Source: Breviolum minutum Mf 1.05b.01
Taxonomy: Eukaryota > Sar > Dinophyceae > Suessiales > Symbiodiniaceae
Assembly: GCA_000507305.1 (NCBI GenBank)
Contig: DF239126.1
Span: 124,001-188,000, forward strand
Direction of reading: 5' to 3'
DNA: 64,000 nucleotides
The notes beneath the pieces are model-generated. The model worked only from the letters and a program-made list of their open reading frames with translations. It ran no database searches and had not been told where the DNA came from. Made by a program: the position numbers and the translations under genes. Positions 31,000 to 41,409 of the stretch are shown piece after piece. Position 1 is the stretch's first letter. The number at the start of each line of letters is the position of its first letter.

Positions 31000-31165
31000 T
31001 GATTAATAGGAATGCTTATAATGGCTTATTATAATCCACATATAATCCACTCATAACTGGTTCATCCCCGAAAAAGCCCCTAAACAACCATGTTTTCTTT
31101 GATTTACCATAATCCTCACATAACTGGGAAGTTTTTCATCCCCTGTATATACCCTAAACAACCAC
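31000..31165. mobile_element. family J elements, degraded
   Basis: Several ATAATCCACATATAAC and AACTGGGAAGTTTTTCATCC motifs, CCTAAACAACC twice. Confidence 0.4.
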
Positions 31166-31384
31166 CAGGGGCCCAATCCCAAACAACCAAATATCAACTC
31201 AGAAAGGCGGTCCTGACCCTCCTGTGCTTGTAGATCATCTAACCTCACAGGATTTCTTGTGCAAATGTCAAAAAACCTCATTCCTTAGAGGGTCACGGGT
31301 GTAATTTGGGCATTCTGAGGGTGGATTTTTTTCAATTTCCCCCAAAAAGATCCAAATATCCGTGATTTCTGTGGTGTACTTACT

Positions 31385-31505
31385 CCATAGGATCGATCTA
31401 TGTCATTGGTATAGTTTACCTATTCATGAATGGTTCTTTTTTATGGGAACAACATGGAGGTAAATTACTAGGTCAAATATATCACGCCCATGGGAATCCG
31501 TCATG
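31385..31505. mobile_element. family A element
   Basis: CCATAGGATCGATCTATG, CATGAATGGTTCTTTTTTAT, GGTAAATTACTAGG, CCCATGGGAATCCGTCATGG. Confidence 0.75.
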
Positions 31506-31649
31506 GATGTGGGTGGTTAGTAACGTAGTAGGTCATAGCACCTCTGCGTTTTAAAACATGCGTGGCTTCGAGTCGTAGATCCTATCATCAGGCCTTAAAG
31601 TCACTAGTTTTTTTTCGTAGGCGGCGAAAAACATCTGAAATTTTGGAGG

Positions 31650-31770
31650 TGAAAAGTTATAAGTAGGCTTATAGATCGCCTTATAGATAACCCCAGGTTG
31701 TTTCAATTTGTAAGGCCATTTAACTGGGGTGAAATAACTTCGTTTATACCGATTGTAGGAGCTCACCTTG
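31650..31770. mobile_element. family D element
   Basis: TTATAAGTAGGCTTATAG, GGCCATTTAACTGGGGTG, GTAGGAGCTCACCTTG. Confidence 0.62.
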
Positions 31771-31944
31771 TACAACTTGCTGGGATTTTTGAACAACAAA
31801 ACATTACAAATGGCATTGTCTCATATTCTCAAAACTTGGGATAGTACACCAAATCACATGGGATTTTCTCCAATCATCCCAGATAGAAGTGGGTCATTTT
31901 GTTTGTCAAGCAAACATCGCCAAGACAAAACAACTCAAACCGGG

Positions 31945-32036
31945 AAACATGGGGTTTGTTTCACCCTATACTTACATTGGTTATAAGTTATAACTTAATA
32001 ACCCCAGTTATAACTGGTTTTTGGGGCCCAACCTTG
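31945..32036. mobile_element. family D element, left end lost
   Basis: TTGTTTCACCCTATACTTAC, ACCCCAGTTATAACTGG, TTTTTGGGGCCCAACCTTG; gives the donor of the exon at 32033. Confidence 0.7.
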
Positions 32037-32132
32037 CCACCCCCCAGGCTTCCCAGCACTTGTACTGCCATCCGCCAATGTGCTGGCGGCAAGGATCGTA
32101 GGAAGTCCCGGGCGAAGAGGACGTCCGAAGGA
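32033..32132 (-). CDS. PPR exon ending in family D
   Basis: One base plus 33 codons: PSDVLFARDFLRSLPPAHW, then RMAVQVLGSLGGGK. D..F..DFLRSL....W.MAVQVL is a full helix A plus helix B. The frame runs to GGCAAG|GTTGGG, the terminal repeat of the D copy at 31945-32036. Upstream, a family E element starts 31 bp before the acceptor CCGAG|T. One of the clearest repeats. Confidence 0.68.
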
Positions 32133-32162
32133 CTCGGTGGGTCAAAAAGGTCCGAAGCCGTT

Positions 32163-32285
32163 AGGATTTGCCCAATAGAATCCCCGGTTGGACCCTCCAG
32201 TGGTTTCGGGTGAATGTTCACCTGTTTTTCGCAGGGGTGGTGTGGTAGGGTTCTCAAAATGACGGCACTGGATTGAGGATGAATT
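32163..32285. mobile_element. family E element
   Basis: TTAGGATTTGCCC, GGTTGGACCCTCCAGTGG, GGGTTCTCAAAATGACGG. Confidence 0.6.
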
Positions 32286-32596
32286 TTACAGGTAGTATGG
32301 TGAAAAACCACGCCTTTTTCTTTTGGAATGGTCGTTTTTTTACCCCGAAAAACATCTACAGGGTTTCAAGGGGGAAAAAAAACTGGAGGTAACAGTTCCA
32401 TACATGACAAGGGCAGAAATTAACTGAACCAGGGTGATTCAAGCCGTGACCTTTTGATTCCCCAGTTGGAGGTCACCAACAGCCCTTTAAAGGGTCACGT
32501 TTTCACCATCCCAAAAAGTCACCAGCAGAATTGCCAAGAAGAAGTTTTTTGTCATCCAATTCAACATCTGAAGAAGTCTTGTAGTTTCATTTTTTA

Positions 32597-32700
32597 CCCT
32601 AAAGATCAGCGAAAGTTGGACCCTGGTCCTGGAAGGGTGAATGTACCTGTTCCCTTTGCAGAAATGGTTTGTCCTCAACATGACGCCAATCGGATAGGGT
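32597..32700. mobile_element. family E element
   Basis: CCCTAAAGATCAGCG, GGAAGGGTGAATGTACCTG, GTCCTCAACATGACGCCAAT, CGGATAGGG. Confidence 0.62.
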
Positions 32701-32704
32701 AGAA

Positions 32705-33490
32705 GGAATTACCAATGCAGGTCTCTCAAAGATGCTATGACAAAACGTCGAGTCGTCAATTTGAGTTCCTTCTACAAGGCTCACAGGCTCACTCTGGAGA
32801 TCAAAATTGACTTCATGTGCCATGGTCAAAAGTCGCGTCATATTGAGAATGGTCATCCCACCTTTGATAAAGAATCCCTATAAGGAGCATATAAATCCCT
32901 CCTATTGGGTCGATGAGTATCATAGTTTATCCTCCATTTGCATGGAAATAATCGGGAGATGATCGATCCTATTACATGGAATCATGAATTTTTTTAGGCT
33001 CCCAACGTGGTCCCCATCATACACTTAGGTTTCTTTTGAAAGGTGGCTTTGTTCAGAGTCAAGGCGTCTGTGTTAATATACCAAGGTTCCATGGGCTTAT
33101 TCATTGCGTAACCTAACTTCAAGCATTCAACTTGCCTATTCGGAATGATGAAAAAACGATCCAATCATAGCCAGGTGTTTTTGTTATTCAGAAAGGTGGT
33201 TGTTGTGATATCGGTTGTTGTCAAAAAAGTGATAGGACTTTCGGGATGAAGTGGAGATATGTGATCTGATCATGTGACATACTGGTGACCAATCATCACA
33301 AAATGGACGTGCCAACAAAATCCAGCATGGTTTGTTCATAAAATGTTTCTAAATGACCAATATATTGCAACCCGCTCTTCATCTGCGATCATTTCCTATT
33401 TGCAGCAACGATGCAGCACCTCCAATCCCTTGTTCTTTTTTATTTTTACGCTGACAGCTGATAACCTGTACAACCAGCTACAATCAACGT
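32705..33490. other. no gene seen
   Basis: AT-rich; 85- and 115-codon minus frames overlap its edges without family resemblance. Confidence 0.4.
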
Positions 33491-33497
33491 ACAACTC

Positions 33498-33542
33498 TAT
33501 GATGTAAGGGCTCCGATCACGACATCTTTGGGTGAATCGTAC
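33498..33542 (-). CDS. possible PPR helix A exon with in-frame TAG
   Basis: Acceptor CTCAG|G followed by YDSPKDVVIGALTS and then TAG at the place where PPR helix A normally continues. Either a GA donor just before the stop is used, or the exon is dead. The other frames are no more PPR-like. Confidence 0.3.
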
Positions 33543-33544
33543 CT

Positions 33545-34060
33545 GAGATACAAATTGAGAATGCCTGGAAGCCAACCTGTTTTTCAAATGAATGATCCAT
33601 GGTGATTTCCACGCAGTTTCTACACAAAGATTTGGTTTCATCATCCCAATTGGAACAAGCTGTAAAAGAATCGGTGTTTCAGGTTCGAGTTGGAAATTGG
33701 AAATAGACAACAAAAAAAGTGATATCTGTTTGTTGCCATTCAACTGCCTTGAACATCAAAACCGCGATTAACCATCTACTTTGATCACCTTTTGTTTGAG
33801 CCAACAAGTAAAGCACACCAAAAAAAACAGCCTTTGGACAAGCATAGTAAGCATACCCTGTTTTTTGTTGGGCTTTTGACATCTGGGACGGTGGCTTGAT
33901 AACCAAAGAATCGAATCATGTCAATTTTGTACAGAAAAACAATGAGTTGCTTACAATTTCCTCATAGTATTTGATAGGCATGAATGGTATACTATAGTTA
34001 TACCAGAATACTAATGACTCTATCTGTCATTTATTATCTTGACCTTTCCATATTTTTCAA
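33545..34060. other. no gene seen
   Basis: Unique AT-rich DNA. Confidence 0.42.
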
Positions 34061-34141
34061 ACAAACCCATTCATGAGGCATCTATCTTCATTTTTTCTTG
34101 CTACTCCACAAACATTGTTTTTGGGTGTTGGTACAAGGTAC

Positions 34142-34246
34142 AAGCGCAAGAACCAATAGAATTGCGAGGGTAAAACAGCAATGAGCTCCTCCACCGTGAC
34201 TTCTTCACTTTGAGCTAAAGTCTTCAGGAATTCTCTAAGCTCTTTC
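34142..34246 (-). CDS. PPR-like exon of one repeat length
   Basis: Exactly 105 nt (35 codons) between TTCAAG|G and GCTT|GTACCT. Frame KELREFLKTLAQSEEV then TVEELIAVLPSQFYWFLR. VTVEELIAVL....W resembles helix A. Spacing between the two putative helix B starts is 28, shorter than usual. The same frame is open upstream to an ATG at 34296, so a longer exon is possible. Confidence 0.42.
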
Positions 34247-34506
34247 CTTGAACCGAAGGCGACTGGAAAATGATTGGGAAACGACCAGTCATCCATGTTG
34301 TTTGAAATTTGTTTGTCTTTTTTTCGGAGAAAAAAAACTGTGAGTCATGTATTTTGCTGCCTTTAACTGACATATGTTAGCAACCGAGGCCCACTCTTTT
34401 TACACCCACTATGTCCAATGTGGAAGGTAGGGTATATAGCCCAGATAACCATTGATTCTTAAACTTCAACGACTTCTGAACAGCTTGTGATCTCATGGGG
34501 TGCATG

Positions 34507-34643
34507 CAAGGTGAGCCCCTACGATCGTTACAAATGAAGTTGTCATTTCACCCCTATATATTGCCTGAAATGGCTAAATGGGATGAAAAAACCCTGCTTA
34601 TAGGGGTTCTCACCCCATGTATAACTGGTAGGGGCCCACCTTG
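34507..34643. mobile_element. family D element with TG flanks
   Basis: CAAGGTGAGCCCCTACGATC to GGGGCCCACCTTG. TG stands directly outside both ends, as TA does in other copies. Confidence 0.8.
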
Positions 34644-34746
34644 TGTGATCTGTGCATCGAAAAAGGGCATTGCTTCTATGGACTGATGACATGAAAACTG
34701 TCCATTTCAACTGTCAAATGACATGAACTATAGTTGGTGGTTTCAA
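34580..34746. repeat. duplicated segment, copy 2 of 2
   Basis: Partner of 18522-18693, differing by scattered substitutions and a 2-bp indel. Confidence 0.82.
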
Positions 34747-34824
34747 CCCACCTGAAAAATACTAGTCAAAATGGGAATCTTCCGCAGGTAGGGGTGAAAA
34801 AAAATGTCTAAAACCGCCACCTAG
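34730..34824. mobile_element. family B MITE-like element
   Basis: TATAGTTGGTGGTTTCAACC to TAAAACCGCCACCTAG. Confidence 0.76.
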
Positions 34825-34829
34825 CCATG

Positions 34830-35690
34830 TGTTGATGTTCATGGACAACTGGAAACTCAACTTGTTTCATACCAAGACACTCACTTCCCTCCTTCCACCT
34901 GCGCCCGAAAGAGATGGTGAGTTCCTCTTGTTCCAGGGGAGTTGCTCCATGAGAAAAAAAGCACACGAAATATACGGAGAGTTCGCGTGTGTTTGATATC
35001 TCAACACATGCCATTCGTGCTTCTGGCACACGAACTTTGCTTTTTCCCCTTAAAAAAAACAAACAACATGAGAAAACACACAGTGTCTCAGCCAAATAAA
35101 CATGACATGAACGTCACCAAAAAAACACAACAACTCCCTTCTTCCCCCCTAAATGCGTCACCCTTCCCCAGAGAGCCTAAAGGCTTCATTCCAATTTGCT
35201 CCGCGACAACGTTTGTCACCAAAGGAAACTTTGTCTCCTTTTGGGCCGTTCATCCAAAAGGTCCTGAGTTAGATATAAACACCGGAGTTAGAAAAACCCA
35301 GGATGGGATGACAATTTTTAGTTCGGGATGGAAAGTGAAGGTAGTTTAGTGAAGGTAGATTCCGGTATGTCATCTAAAAGGTCCTGAATTTCAAAGTTTC
35401 TTTTGGTTATAAAACGCCCAGATTTGGAGATGTGTTTGGAGAAAATTCTTGACCAACAAAAATCCGTAGCCTCCAACTTCACAGGCTACGCCTACGGGCT
35501 ATGTTTGGATCTATCCCCCAAAAACCCAGCTGGCTCGTGGAAAGTGAAGGTTTATATTCGGGATTCCAGAGCCTAAAGGTTTAAATCCATGACACCAGAC
35601 CCAAGATTCAATGAAAGAATTGGGAATTGGGAACGATTCACGAGGATGACAAGTATTCAGTACTTCATGGCAACAAAATAATAAGCTACA
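34830..35690. other. unassigned, part GC-richer
   Basis: A 135-codon plus frame (34942-35349) and minus frames such as KRCRGANWNEAFRLSGE near 35170-35260 overlap. The latter is weakly PPR-like; no firm call. Confidence 0.3.
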
Positions 35691-35698
35691 TTGCAACA

Positions 35699-35772
35699 CT
35701 AGATTTTTGTCGGATTGGATCAATTCCCCAGCGTTCAGGGTGAAAATTAGTAACATTCAAAACACCACCCTA
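35699..35772. mobile_element. family B fragment
   Basis: CTAGATTTTTGTCGG, GGATTGGATCAATTCCCC, ACATTCAAAACACCACCC. Confidence 0.5.
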
Positions 35773-35932
35773 CATGTTGATTTTTGTTGGTTTTTGAAGG
35801 AAATTTCTCCCAATTTGGATTTATATACTCCCTAATTTACGACGCCAGTGGCCGGGGATTCCCCGGTTGCCACTGACATGGGGGCTTCATGTGAGCAGTG
35901 ATCAAAACCCACCAGTGACATTCCAGTATGAT

Positions 35933-36024
35933 GGTTGTTAAAGAACGGGATCCTTATAAATAGTTTATTATATATAATCCCCATATAATTGGGTAGTATA
36001 ATCCCCTATGTACCCTGAACAACC
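35933..36024. mobile_element. family J element
   Basis: GGTTGTTAAAGAACGGGATC, ATAATCCCCATATAATTGGG, CCCTGAACAACCGG. Confidence 0.66.
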
Positions 36025-36420
36025 GGGGTTGTTTCATTGCTCATTCGGCATGTTTTTTTTGGATTTCCTGAGATCAGCCTTTTTTAAATTCAAAATACAT
36101 CACCACGCATTGATGCCTTGCCAACCCGCTTGTCGAGAGCTTTGTCGCCCCCCCAACCCAAAAATGCATAAAATACAAACAAAACTTGAAAACATATATT
36201 AAACCACCTTAACAAAAATAAGAGTTGAATAACCTGAAATCTGAGTGTTCAAAACAAAAACAATTCGTTTTGAATTTCCGTTTAAAATTGTGTTCTGGCT
36301 ATTTTTTTGTTTTCATTTGTTTAGTCCCTCCGAGAAACCGATTCGCAAAGTCCCTGCTATTTTCATCATCTTCACCAATCCTGGACCCATCAAATCTTCA
36401 ACGGCGCGAAGAAAAACAAC
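36025..36420. other. no gene seen
   Basis: AT-rich; overlapping 70-codon plus frames at 36225-36457 without family resemblance. Confidence 0.4.
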
Positions 36421-36423
36421 GGG

Positions 36424-36510
36424 TTGGGTGGTGTCAACCCATTTGAAAAAAACTTAGTCAAATTGGATTTCAAAATCCCAGGTAAGGTTAAAAATAAGGA
36501 AACCGCCTAG
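36424..36510. mobile_element. family B element
   Basis: GGTTGGGTGGTGTCAACCC, TTAGTCAAATTGGATTTC, GGAAACCGCCTAG. Confidence 0.6.
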
Positions 36511-36922
36511 AAAAAAACTTCCCCCAAAAGAATGATAACACACACTAGTGGGTCGTTTCAAACATAAAAAAGTTTCAAACATAGAAAATTAAAACCAGGC
36601 AGTGAGGAATTACATTTTTAGTATCGGAGCTTCCAACTTTGGTCCTTTTTTCCCAAAAAGAGAAGATCCAAATCAGGACCAAAGGTCTACGGCAACCAAA
36701 TACAGCACCACTTGGTGAAATGGCGACTCCACCCTTGGTCAAGCTGTTTGTATCTGTTTTATTTTGAGCTCGCCCTGAAAAAACCCAAAAAAAATCCTTC
36801 ACGAACTTGCTAGGCTGCGCCCTTTGTAGGGAGCAAAAAAGATCCGAAGATTTCCAAAACCCTTCAACTACCCGGTTGGATTTTTAGCTTCCAAACCGCC
36901 AAAGGTCCATGGATGGCATAAC

Positions 36923-36957
36923 CCAAGTTGCAGCGATGTTACAGATTGCCATCAACT
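36923..36957 (-). CDS. possible PPR-like exon, helix A
   Basis: Frame ELMAICNIAATW, donor ACTTGG|GTTATG, acceptor GTTCCAG|A. It fits the Cys-to-Trp end of helix A. Short and dependent on the weaker AG|A acceptor. Confidence 0.38.
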
Positions 36958-37121
36958 CTGGAACCCAAATTTGGAACCCAAGTTCTTCCCGTTTCTTCCT
37001 TTCGTGACCTTTCTTGGGGTGTTTTTTTCGTGACCTTTTCAGGAGTGAATGTAAGTGACCAAGGTTTGAGTCATGAACTTCGGTCACTTGCATGGAAGAA
37101 GCTGGTTGAACATCTCAAAAA

Positions 37122-37220
37122 CTAGTTGGTAGTTGAACCAACCCATCTGAAAAATATGCGAGTCAAAATGGCTTCATCTTCCCCAGAGGTGAGAATCAAG
37201 CATTTTTCATACCTGCCTAG
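37122..37220. mobile_element. family B element
   Basis: CTAGTTGGTAGTTGAACC, ATATGCGAGTCAAAATGG, CATACCTGCCTAG. Confidence 0.68.
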
Positions 37221-37321
37221 AAAAGGAACCACAACGAAATTGCTCTTAGTCTAAGGGTCCTTGGACCAAGAAGTGGCGTCTAAGATTTCAGGCATTCAAC
37301 ATCAGGCACCCCTCTTTTTTA

Positions 37322-37464
37322 GGAGGATCCAGTCCCCGTCAGGATCGTTGTAAATGGGTAATCGCTATAGATGGCCGAAAATAAAAAGGGTAACTGGGGT
37401 GAAAAAAAAACTACTTGTAGTAGGGTTCTAAGCCAATCTATAACTGGTGACGGGGCCCACCTTG
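37322..37464. mobile_element. family D element
   Basis: AGTCCCCGTCAGGATCGTTG, GATGGCCGAAAATAAAAAGG, TAACTGGTGACGGGGCCC then ACCTTG; gives the donor of the exon at 37461. Confidence 0.7.
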
Positions 37465-37539
37465 TGGTATTTTTCAGTGTTTTTTCGTTGGCGAGAATCG
37501 AGTAGTCGCCAATGTGCAGCGCAGTGTGGGTGTCTGAAT
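37461..37539 (-). CDS. PPR-like exon ending in family D
   Basis: Frame SDTHTALHIGDYSILANEK then TLKNTT, two partial bases at each end. DYSILANEK matches helix A with Asn in place of the usual Cys. The donor CACAAG|GTGGGC is in the terminal repeat of the D copy at 37322-37464. Acceptor GCGAAG|A is ordinary. Confidence 0.45.
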
Positions 37540-37689
37540 CTTCGCCTAACTCACCGTTTGGAGGCTTCGCGGACTGACCCTCGAAACGATCACAGATCCC
37601 GCCGAAAGGGAAAAAGGAAAAAGGAAAATCGACTGAAAAGTTGGTACCGCCGTAGGGGATAATCAGTTCCCTGAGAAAAAACATGGATA

Positions 37690-38040
37690 TGGCTATACCA
37701 TAGATGATATGGGTTGTGTTGTTTCAGAACTACTGTATATGTTTCTCTTTACCTCCCCCCCAAATCAACACAATGCCATGGTTGGTAAGCAAAAATCATC
37801 CACCTCCGATCAAACAAATCATCTTCCGAAACAACCCTTAAGCATTAAACAAAAAACACCTGATCATTATGTCTTAGATATATACCGCCCAACCCAGAAT
37901 GCTGGCTCGTCACCACCTGGATGACATTAGAATGGTTAGGCAACCGGGAATTCCAACATACACTTCCATTTGCCACTGGAATCGTGGCTTGGGGCAGTAA
38001 ATCCAAATTTAACTTATATCCATTTTGAGTCCGAAAAAAA
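37690..38040. other. unassigned
   Basis: Minus frames near 37930-37995 (e.g. PRFQWQMEVYVGIPG) are weakly PPR-like; the rest is AT-rich. Confidence 0.28.
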
Positions 38041-38046
38041 AACGAC

Positions 38047-38083
38047 CAATTCGACCCTTTCTGACAGGAGTTCTCTAAGTTTC
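38047..38083 (-). CDS. possible PPR-like exon
   Basis: Thirty-seven nt between TTAAAG|G and AATTG|GTCGTT. Frame KLRELLSERVEL looks like helix B; the overlapping frame NLENSCQKGSNW looks like the end of helix A. I cannot choose between them. Confidence 0.35.
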
Positions 38084-38615
38084 CTTTAAGCACTGATGCT
38101 TGGAATAGAAGGTGACCTTCCTCTGTTCTTCCACCTTCTGATTGCATACACTCCCTGAAACGAACATATAGTACATAGAACCTGCCAGGTTGCTATGTAT
38201 TCCAAAAAGAACAAAATAGTCTCGGAAGTCGTTCATTTTCAGGTGCTTCCCCTCTTGGTTTTGGGGAGGATATATATCAAAGAAAGCGTCGGAAAAAGAG
38301 TCCAACTTCACATTTGTTGACCCTTAACCATTGAAGAATGTTCAAAGTTTCCAATTGTCCATCCCAAACGATCAAATAGCAGATACTATTTAAAGTTAGC
38401 AACATGGCAAAAACCAGGAAACAATGGACCAACATTGAAGATATTATACATCCCTGTTAAACAATGAACGAATCAGGGCACATAAATTCCTTCAATGGAG
38501 TGCCCAAAAAAGGTTTGATGTTTTTTCTTTTAGTCAAACTTTTCTGCCGTGGTGCTATCCTTGTAGTGTCTCACTTCCATCTTCATCTCTTTGCCCTTCA
38601 GAGTGGTATATGTAC

Positions 38616-38667
38616 TTCCCACTGTCCATCCTTCAGGAGGAAGGCCAAACATTGGAGCGATGATCGT
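38616..38667 (-). CDS. PPR exon, helix A
   Basis: One base plus 17 codons, RSSLQCLAFLLKDGQWE, ending after Trp-Glu with donor GGAA|GTACAT. KDGQW is very close to the dinoflagellate PPR helix A end (EKGGQW). Acceptor CCTCAG|A. Confidence 0.55.
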
Positions 38668-38739
38668 CTGAGGACGCGACATGAGAGTCTGCTTTTACCC
38701 TTCAAAGTGTCGATGCGTCATGGGGTGTGAAGCTATCAA

Positions 38740-39180
38740 GTTGCCAGCCACCTGTTTTTGAGGGTTTTGAGGGGTCGTCAGTTTTTTTGGAGACTTCTGG
38801 TGGTGGAAACCCGTTAAGGGTCAGGATGCTTAGGGTAAAAAGTTGAGATGTTTTTGTTGAGATCCAAGGATTTTTGTAGAAAAAAATGAATCAAAAATGG
38901 GAAATATGTGGAGAGATGAGGGTAATTCAGTAGAAGTAGGAATTTGAGAACTCTGAATGTATCCCTTCACGTCAATTAGTATATAGACTGTCATTGATGT
39001 TTTTCTTGCTAATCAACAAATTTCACGACTCTTTCCGTTGAGACACAAAAATTCAGAAATCTTAAAATGCTGCTTGACCAAAATGCCTGTCAAAAATTCA
39101 TCTAAAAGACTCTGAGCCCAATGTGCGGTCACAAATCCAAACGATTTGTACAGCTTCCAACTGGGTTGTCCCCAGAAGGC
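38740..39180. other. no gene seen
   Basis: AT-rich unique DNA. Confidence 0.45.
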
Positions 39181-39184
39181 CAGT

Positions 39185-39277
39185 AACCATGCACCATTTA
39201 AATGGAAGGGTGAACGAACCTGTATGACGCAGGGGACGGATTCTGCACTTTTGAGGGGTTGAACGGATTCTTAGGGT
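39185..39277. mobile_element. family E element
   Basis: AAATGGAAGGGTGAACGAAC, CACTTTTGAGGGGTTGAACG, GATTCTTAGGG. Confidence 0.6.
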
Positions 39278-39279
39278 GA

Positions 39280-39950
39280 TCCTTTTTTTTGCATTCAACT
39301 GACTATTATGAGGAGGGGGGACAACCGCGGCTATACTCCTTCAACAAAAACATTCACGGGAGCAACCAAAAACATTCACAAAGAACAAGAGAAACCACAA
39401 AAAACAAGAATCACATCAAAAAGTTTAAAGGCAGCTCTATGAATGTTGTATGATCTTCTTCGAGCTTTCGAACTGAGTAAATAAGGGCCAACATTCCAAA
39501 AAACACAACCAACATCAACCATCAAATTTTCACCCTTCGAACACCAAAAAAACATTAAGACCAAAAACCCAGGTATAAAGTATGATTTTTTCAAAATATC
39601 CCGCAATCCCTGACTATCCCTGTAACAATCAATATTTGAAGAGATTTCCAGGGGAAAGGGTCACGACTGAGGTGTGAAGTTCGGAGTTCAAACTGTCAAA
39701 TTTTGTTGGGAAGAAGATAGCAAAGTCCCTTAGTTGGATTAGTTCGTAGTCCCTTACGGAAAGGGTTTTGGTTGGCTGAGTTGGATTTTTTTGTAGTAAA
39801 GATGTCCTTTAAGGCAGTTGTATTAAATCCAAATCGTCGTGCTTATTTCATCTTTTTTGGAAACTTAATAAACAGTGGATTTAAATGGTTCGGGATATTG
39901 CAATCCAAGAAATCAGCATTTTGGACATGTAAACCTTTCCTTTTGAGGCT
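39280..39950. other. no gene seen
   Basis: AT-rich; no element or exon recognised before the exon at 39960. Confidence 0.42.
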
Positions 39951-39959
39951 CCTTGCTAC

Positions 39960-40000
39960 ATGCTTCCAAGCAAAGAGAGGTTCACTTGCCACGCTTCAGC
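39960..40000 (-). CDS. PPR exon, helix B
   Basis: Forty-one nt, AEAWQVNLSLLGS plus two bases; WQ..LSLL is PPR helix B. Acceptor TTTCTTGAAAG|G; a TGA just upstream in frame rules out an earlier start. Donor AT|GTAGCA. The preceding intron, 40001-40174, is mostly one family D element. Confidence 0.62.
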
Positions 40001-40050
40001 CTTTCAAGAAATGGACAAAAATGCCGTTAGCTCCTCTTCTCGGCGGGCTA

Positions 40051-40178
40051 CAAGGTGGGCCCCTACCAGTAGGATCGTTATAGCCCCTATAAGTAGGGTT
40101 ATTTCACCCCAGTTAGCCACTTATCGGCCATTCATAGGGCTCATAACTCCGTTTATAAACTAGTAGGGGTCCACCTTG
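40051..40178. mobile_element. family D element with TA target duplication, in a short intron
   Basis: CAAGGTGGGCCCC to GGGGTCCACCTTG with TA outside both ends. It fills most of the inferred 174-bp intron 40001-40174 and provides its donor. Confidence 0.82.
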
Positions 40179-40245
40179 TAGGTCCTTATAGTTTGCCGAA
40201 CGCGGATCCCTCGATCGCCCTTACGGATGATCGCGAGTCTCAACC
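40175..40245 (-). CDS. PPR exon whose last codons lie in family D
   Basis: Acceptor CTTCAG|G, then LRLAIIRKGDRGIRVRQT continuing IRTYK. The last codons TAC AAG are the TA site and the first bases of the family D terminal repeat (40051-40178), and the donor is AAG|GTGGAC in that repeat. Joined in phase 0 to 39960-40000 it gives D, 17 residues, then W, the exact Asp-to-Trp spacing of a PPR unit. Confidence 0.62.
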
Positions 40246-40360
40246 CTGAAGCACCCACAAACAGCTGACCAACCAAGACAAAAAAAAACAAGTTGGTAAA
40301 TATTTGTGAGCTCAAGAGAAACCTAGAAAACATGGCTCAGAAAATAAGAAAATCAATCTG

Positions 40361-40455
40361 CCCTAAGAATCGCCAAAGACCCTCCAATGGAGGGGTGAAT
40401 GGACCTGTATAGCAGGGGTGTTGTTGGTCCTCAAATTAGCCACTTTTTGTCGTGT
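40361..40455. mobile_element. family E element
   Basis: CCCTAAGAATCGCC, GACCCTCCAATGGAGGGGTG, CTGTATAGCAGGGGTG, TTGGTCCTCAAATTAGCC; right end lost. Confidence 0.68.
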
Positions 40456-40459
40456 ATTT

Positions 40460-40870
40460 CTTCGAAAAGGCGATGTTTTGGTCATCACGGTCCAAGGTCT
40501 TTAAACTCAAAGTAAAGTTTATGGTACAGCATCCAAACTCGGACATCTGAATGTATGAGAGATTCAGTCAAAAAACAAAAGCCTACCTGCATATTCCAAC
40601 GGGTGCTGAAAAAAAACTAAGGGATGTTGTATAGGCACCCCTTATCATCCATTCAACACCCCTTGGAACATGCAGGTACTTATAGTTTTTTCTTAGCATG
40701 TACAGCATCTATAGTCATTGCAAGCATTTGTTCAGGTAAAGTATTGGCAAGTATGACTTATAATTTGTTTCTTGATGTGATATTTGTTATTGTTGATACT
40801 GCAATTGCTATATATGATACTAAACTGGTTCATCATGATTAGAAAGGGTCACTATATAGCAAGAACCTTT
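40460..40870. other. no gene seen
   Basis: AT-rich; a short inverted repeat of CTGCATATTCCAACGGG with CCCCTTGGAACATGCAGG around 40585-40675. Confidence 0.42.
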
Positions 40871-40876
40871 CCCATG

Positions 40877-40965
40877 CCCATAGGATCCATGGGACGATTG
40901 TATATTTACGTTGATTTTGATGGTTTTCATGTAGGCAAATATAATGGTCCCATGGATTGTTTGGG
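40877..40965. mobile_element. family A element
   Basis: CCCATAGGATCCATGGGACG, TTTTCATGTAGGCAAATATA, GGTCCCATGGATTG. Confidence 0.76.
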
Positions 40966-41026
40966 TAAGGAATCCAAGGCGAAAAACAACATCAACGAGT
41001 CCAAAATCGGGATGAAAACGTCCAAC

Positions 41027-41077
41027 CTCGGCACAGCTGCGCATGACCAGCTGCAGTGCCATGGAATTAGTAAAGGC
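41027..41077 (-). CDS. PPR-like exon, helix A
   Basis: Seventeen codons, AFTNSMALQLVMRSCAE, phase 0/0, acceptor AACCAG|G, donor CCGAG|GTTGGA. The length (51 nt) and the break after helix A recur at 29880 and 38616. Confidence 0.5.
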
Positions 41078-41154
41078 CTGGTTCGTCGACTACAGCCCCC
41101 CCGGGAGTGGCGGCGGTTTGCCCCTGGAATTTTCAGTGGCAATATTTACTAGAA

Positions 41155-41282
41155 CCCATGGGATTTTTGATGGGAGTGATATATTTATGCCTAAACTATG
41201 CTAATATACAACAAAAAAATGTATATAAAAAACGACCATTTATGGATTGGTGAATATACCAGTCCCATGGATCCATCATGGG
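41155..41282. mobile_element. family A element
   Basis: CCCATGGGATTTTTGATGGG start, GGTGAATATACCAGTCCC and ATGGATCCATCATGGG end. Confidence 0.75.
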
Positions 41283-41306
41283 TTTCTTGTGAGGTGAAGC
41301 ACGGAT

Positions 41307-41405
41307 CCCCTAAGAATCATGGGACCTTCCCCAACAAAAAGGGGGGTGATTCATTCACCTGGTCTTTTTCGCATTTTCGCTGTGAACCTTGGATCTCAAA
41401 ATAGT
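41307..41405. mobile_element. family E element, degraded
   Basis: CCCCTAAGAATCATGGGACC, GATTCATTCACCTGGTC, GGATCTCAAAATAGTGACC. Confidence 0.5.
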
Positions 41406-41409
41406 GACC

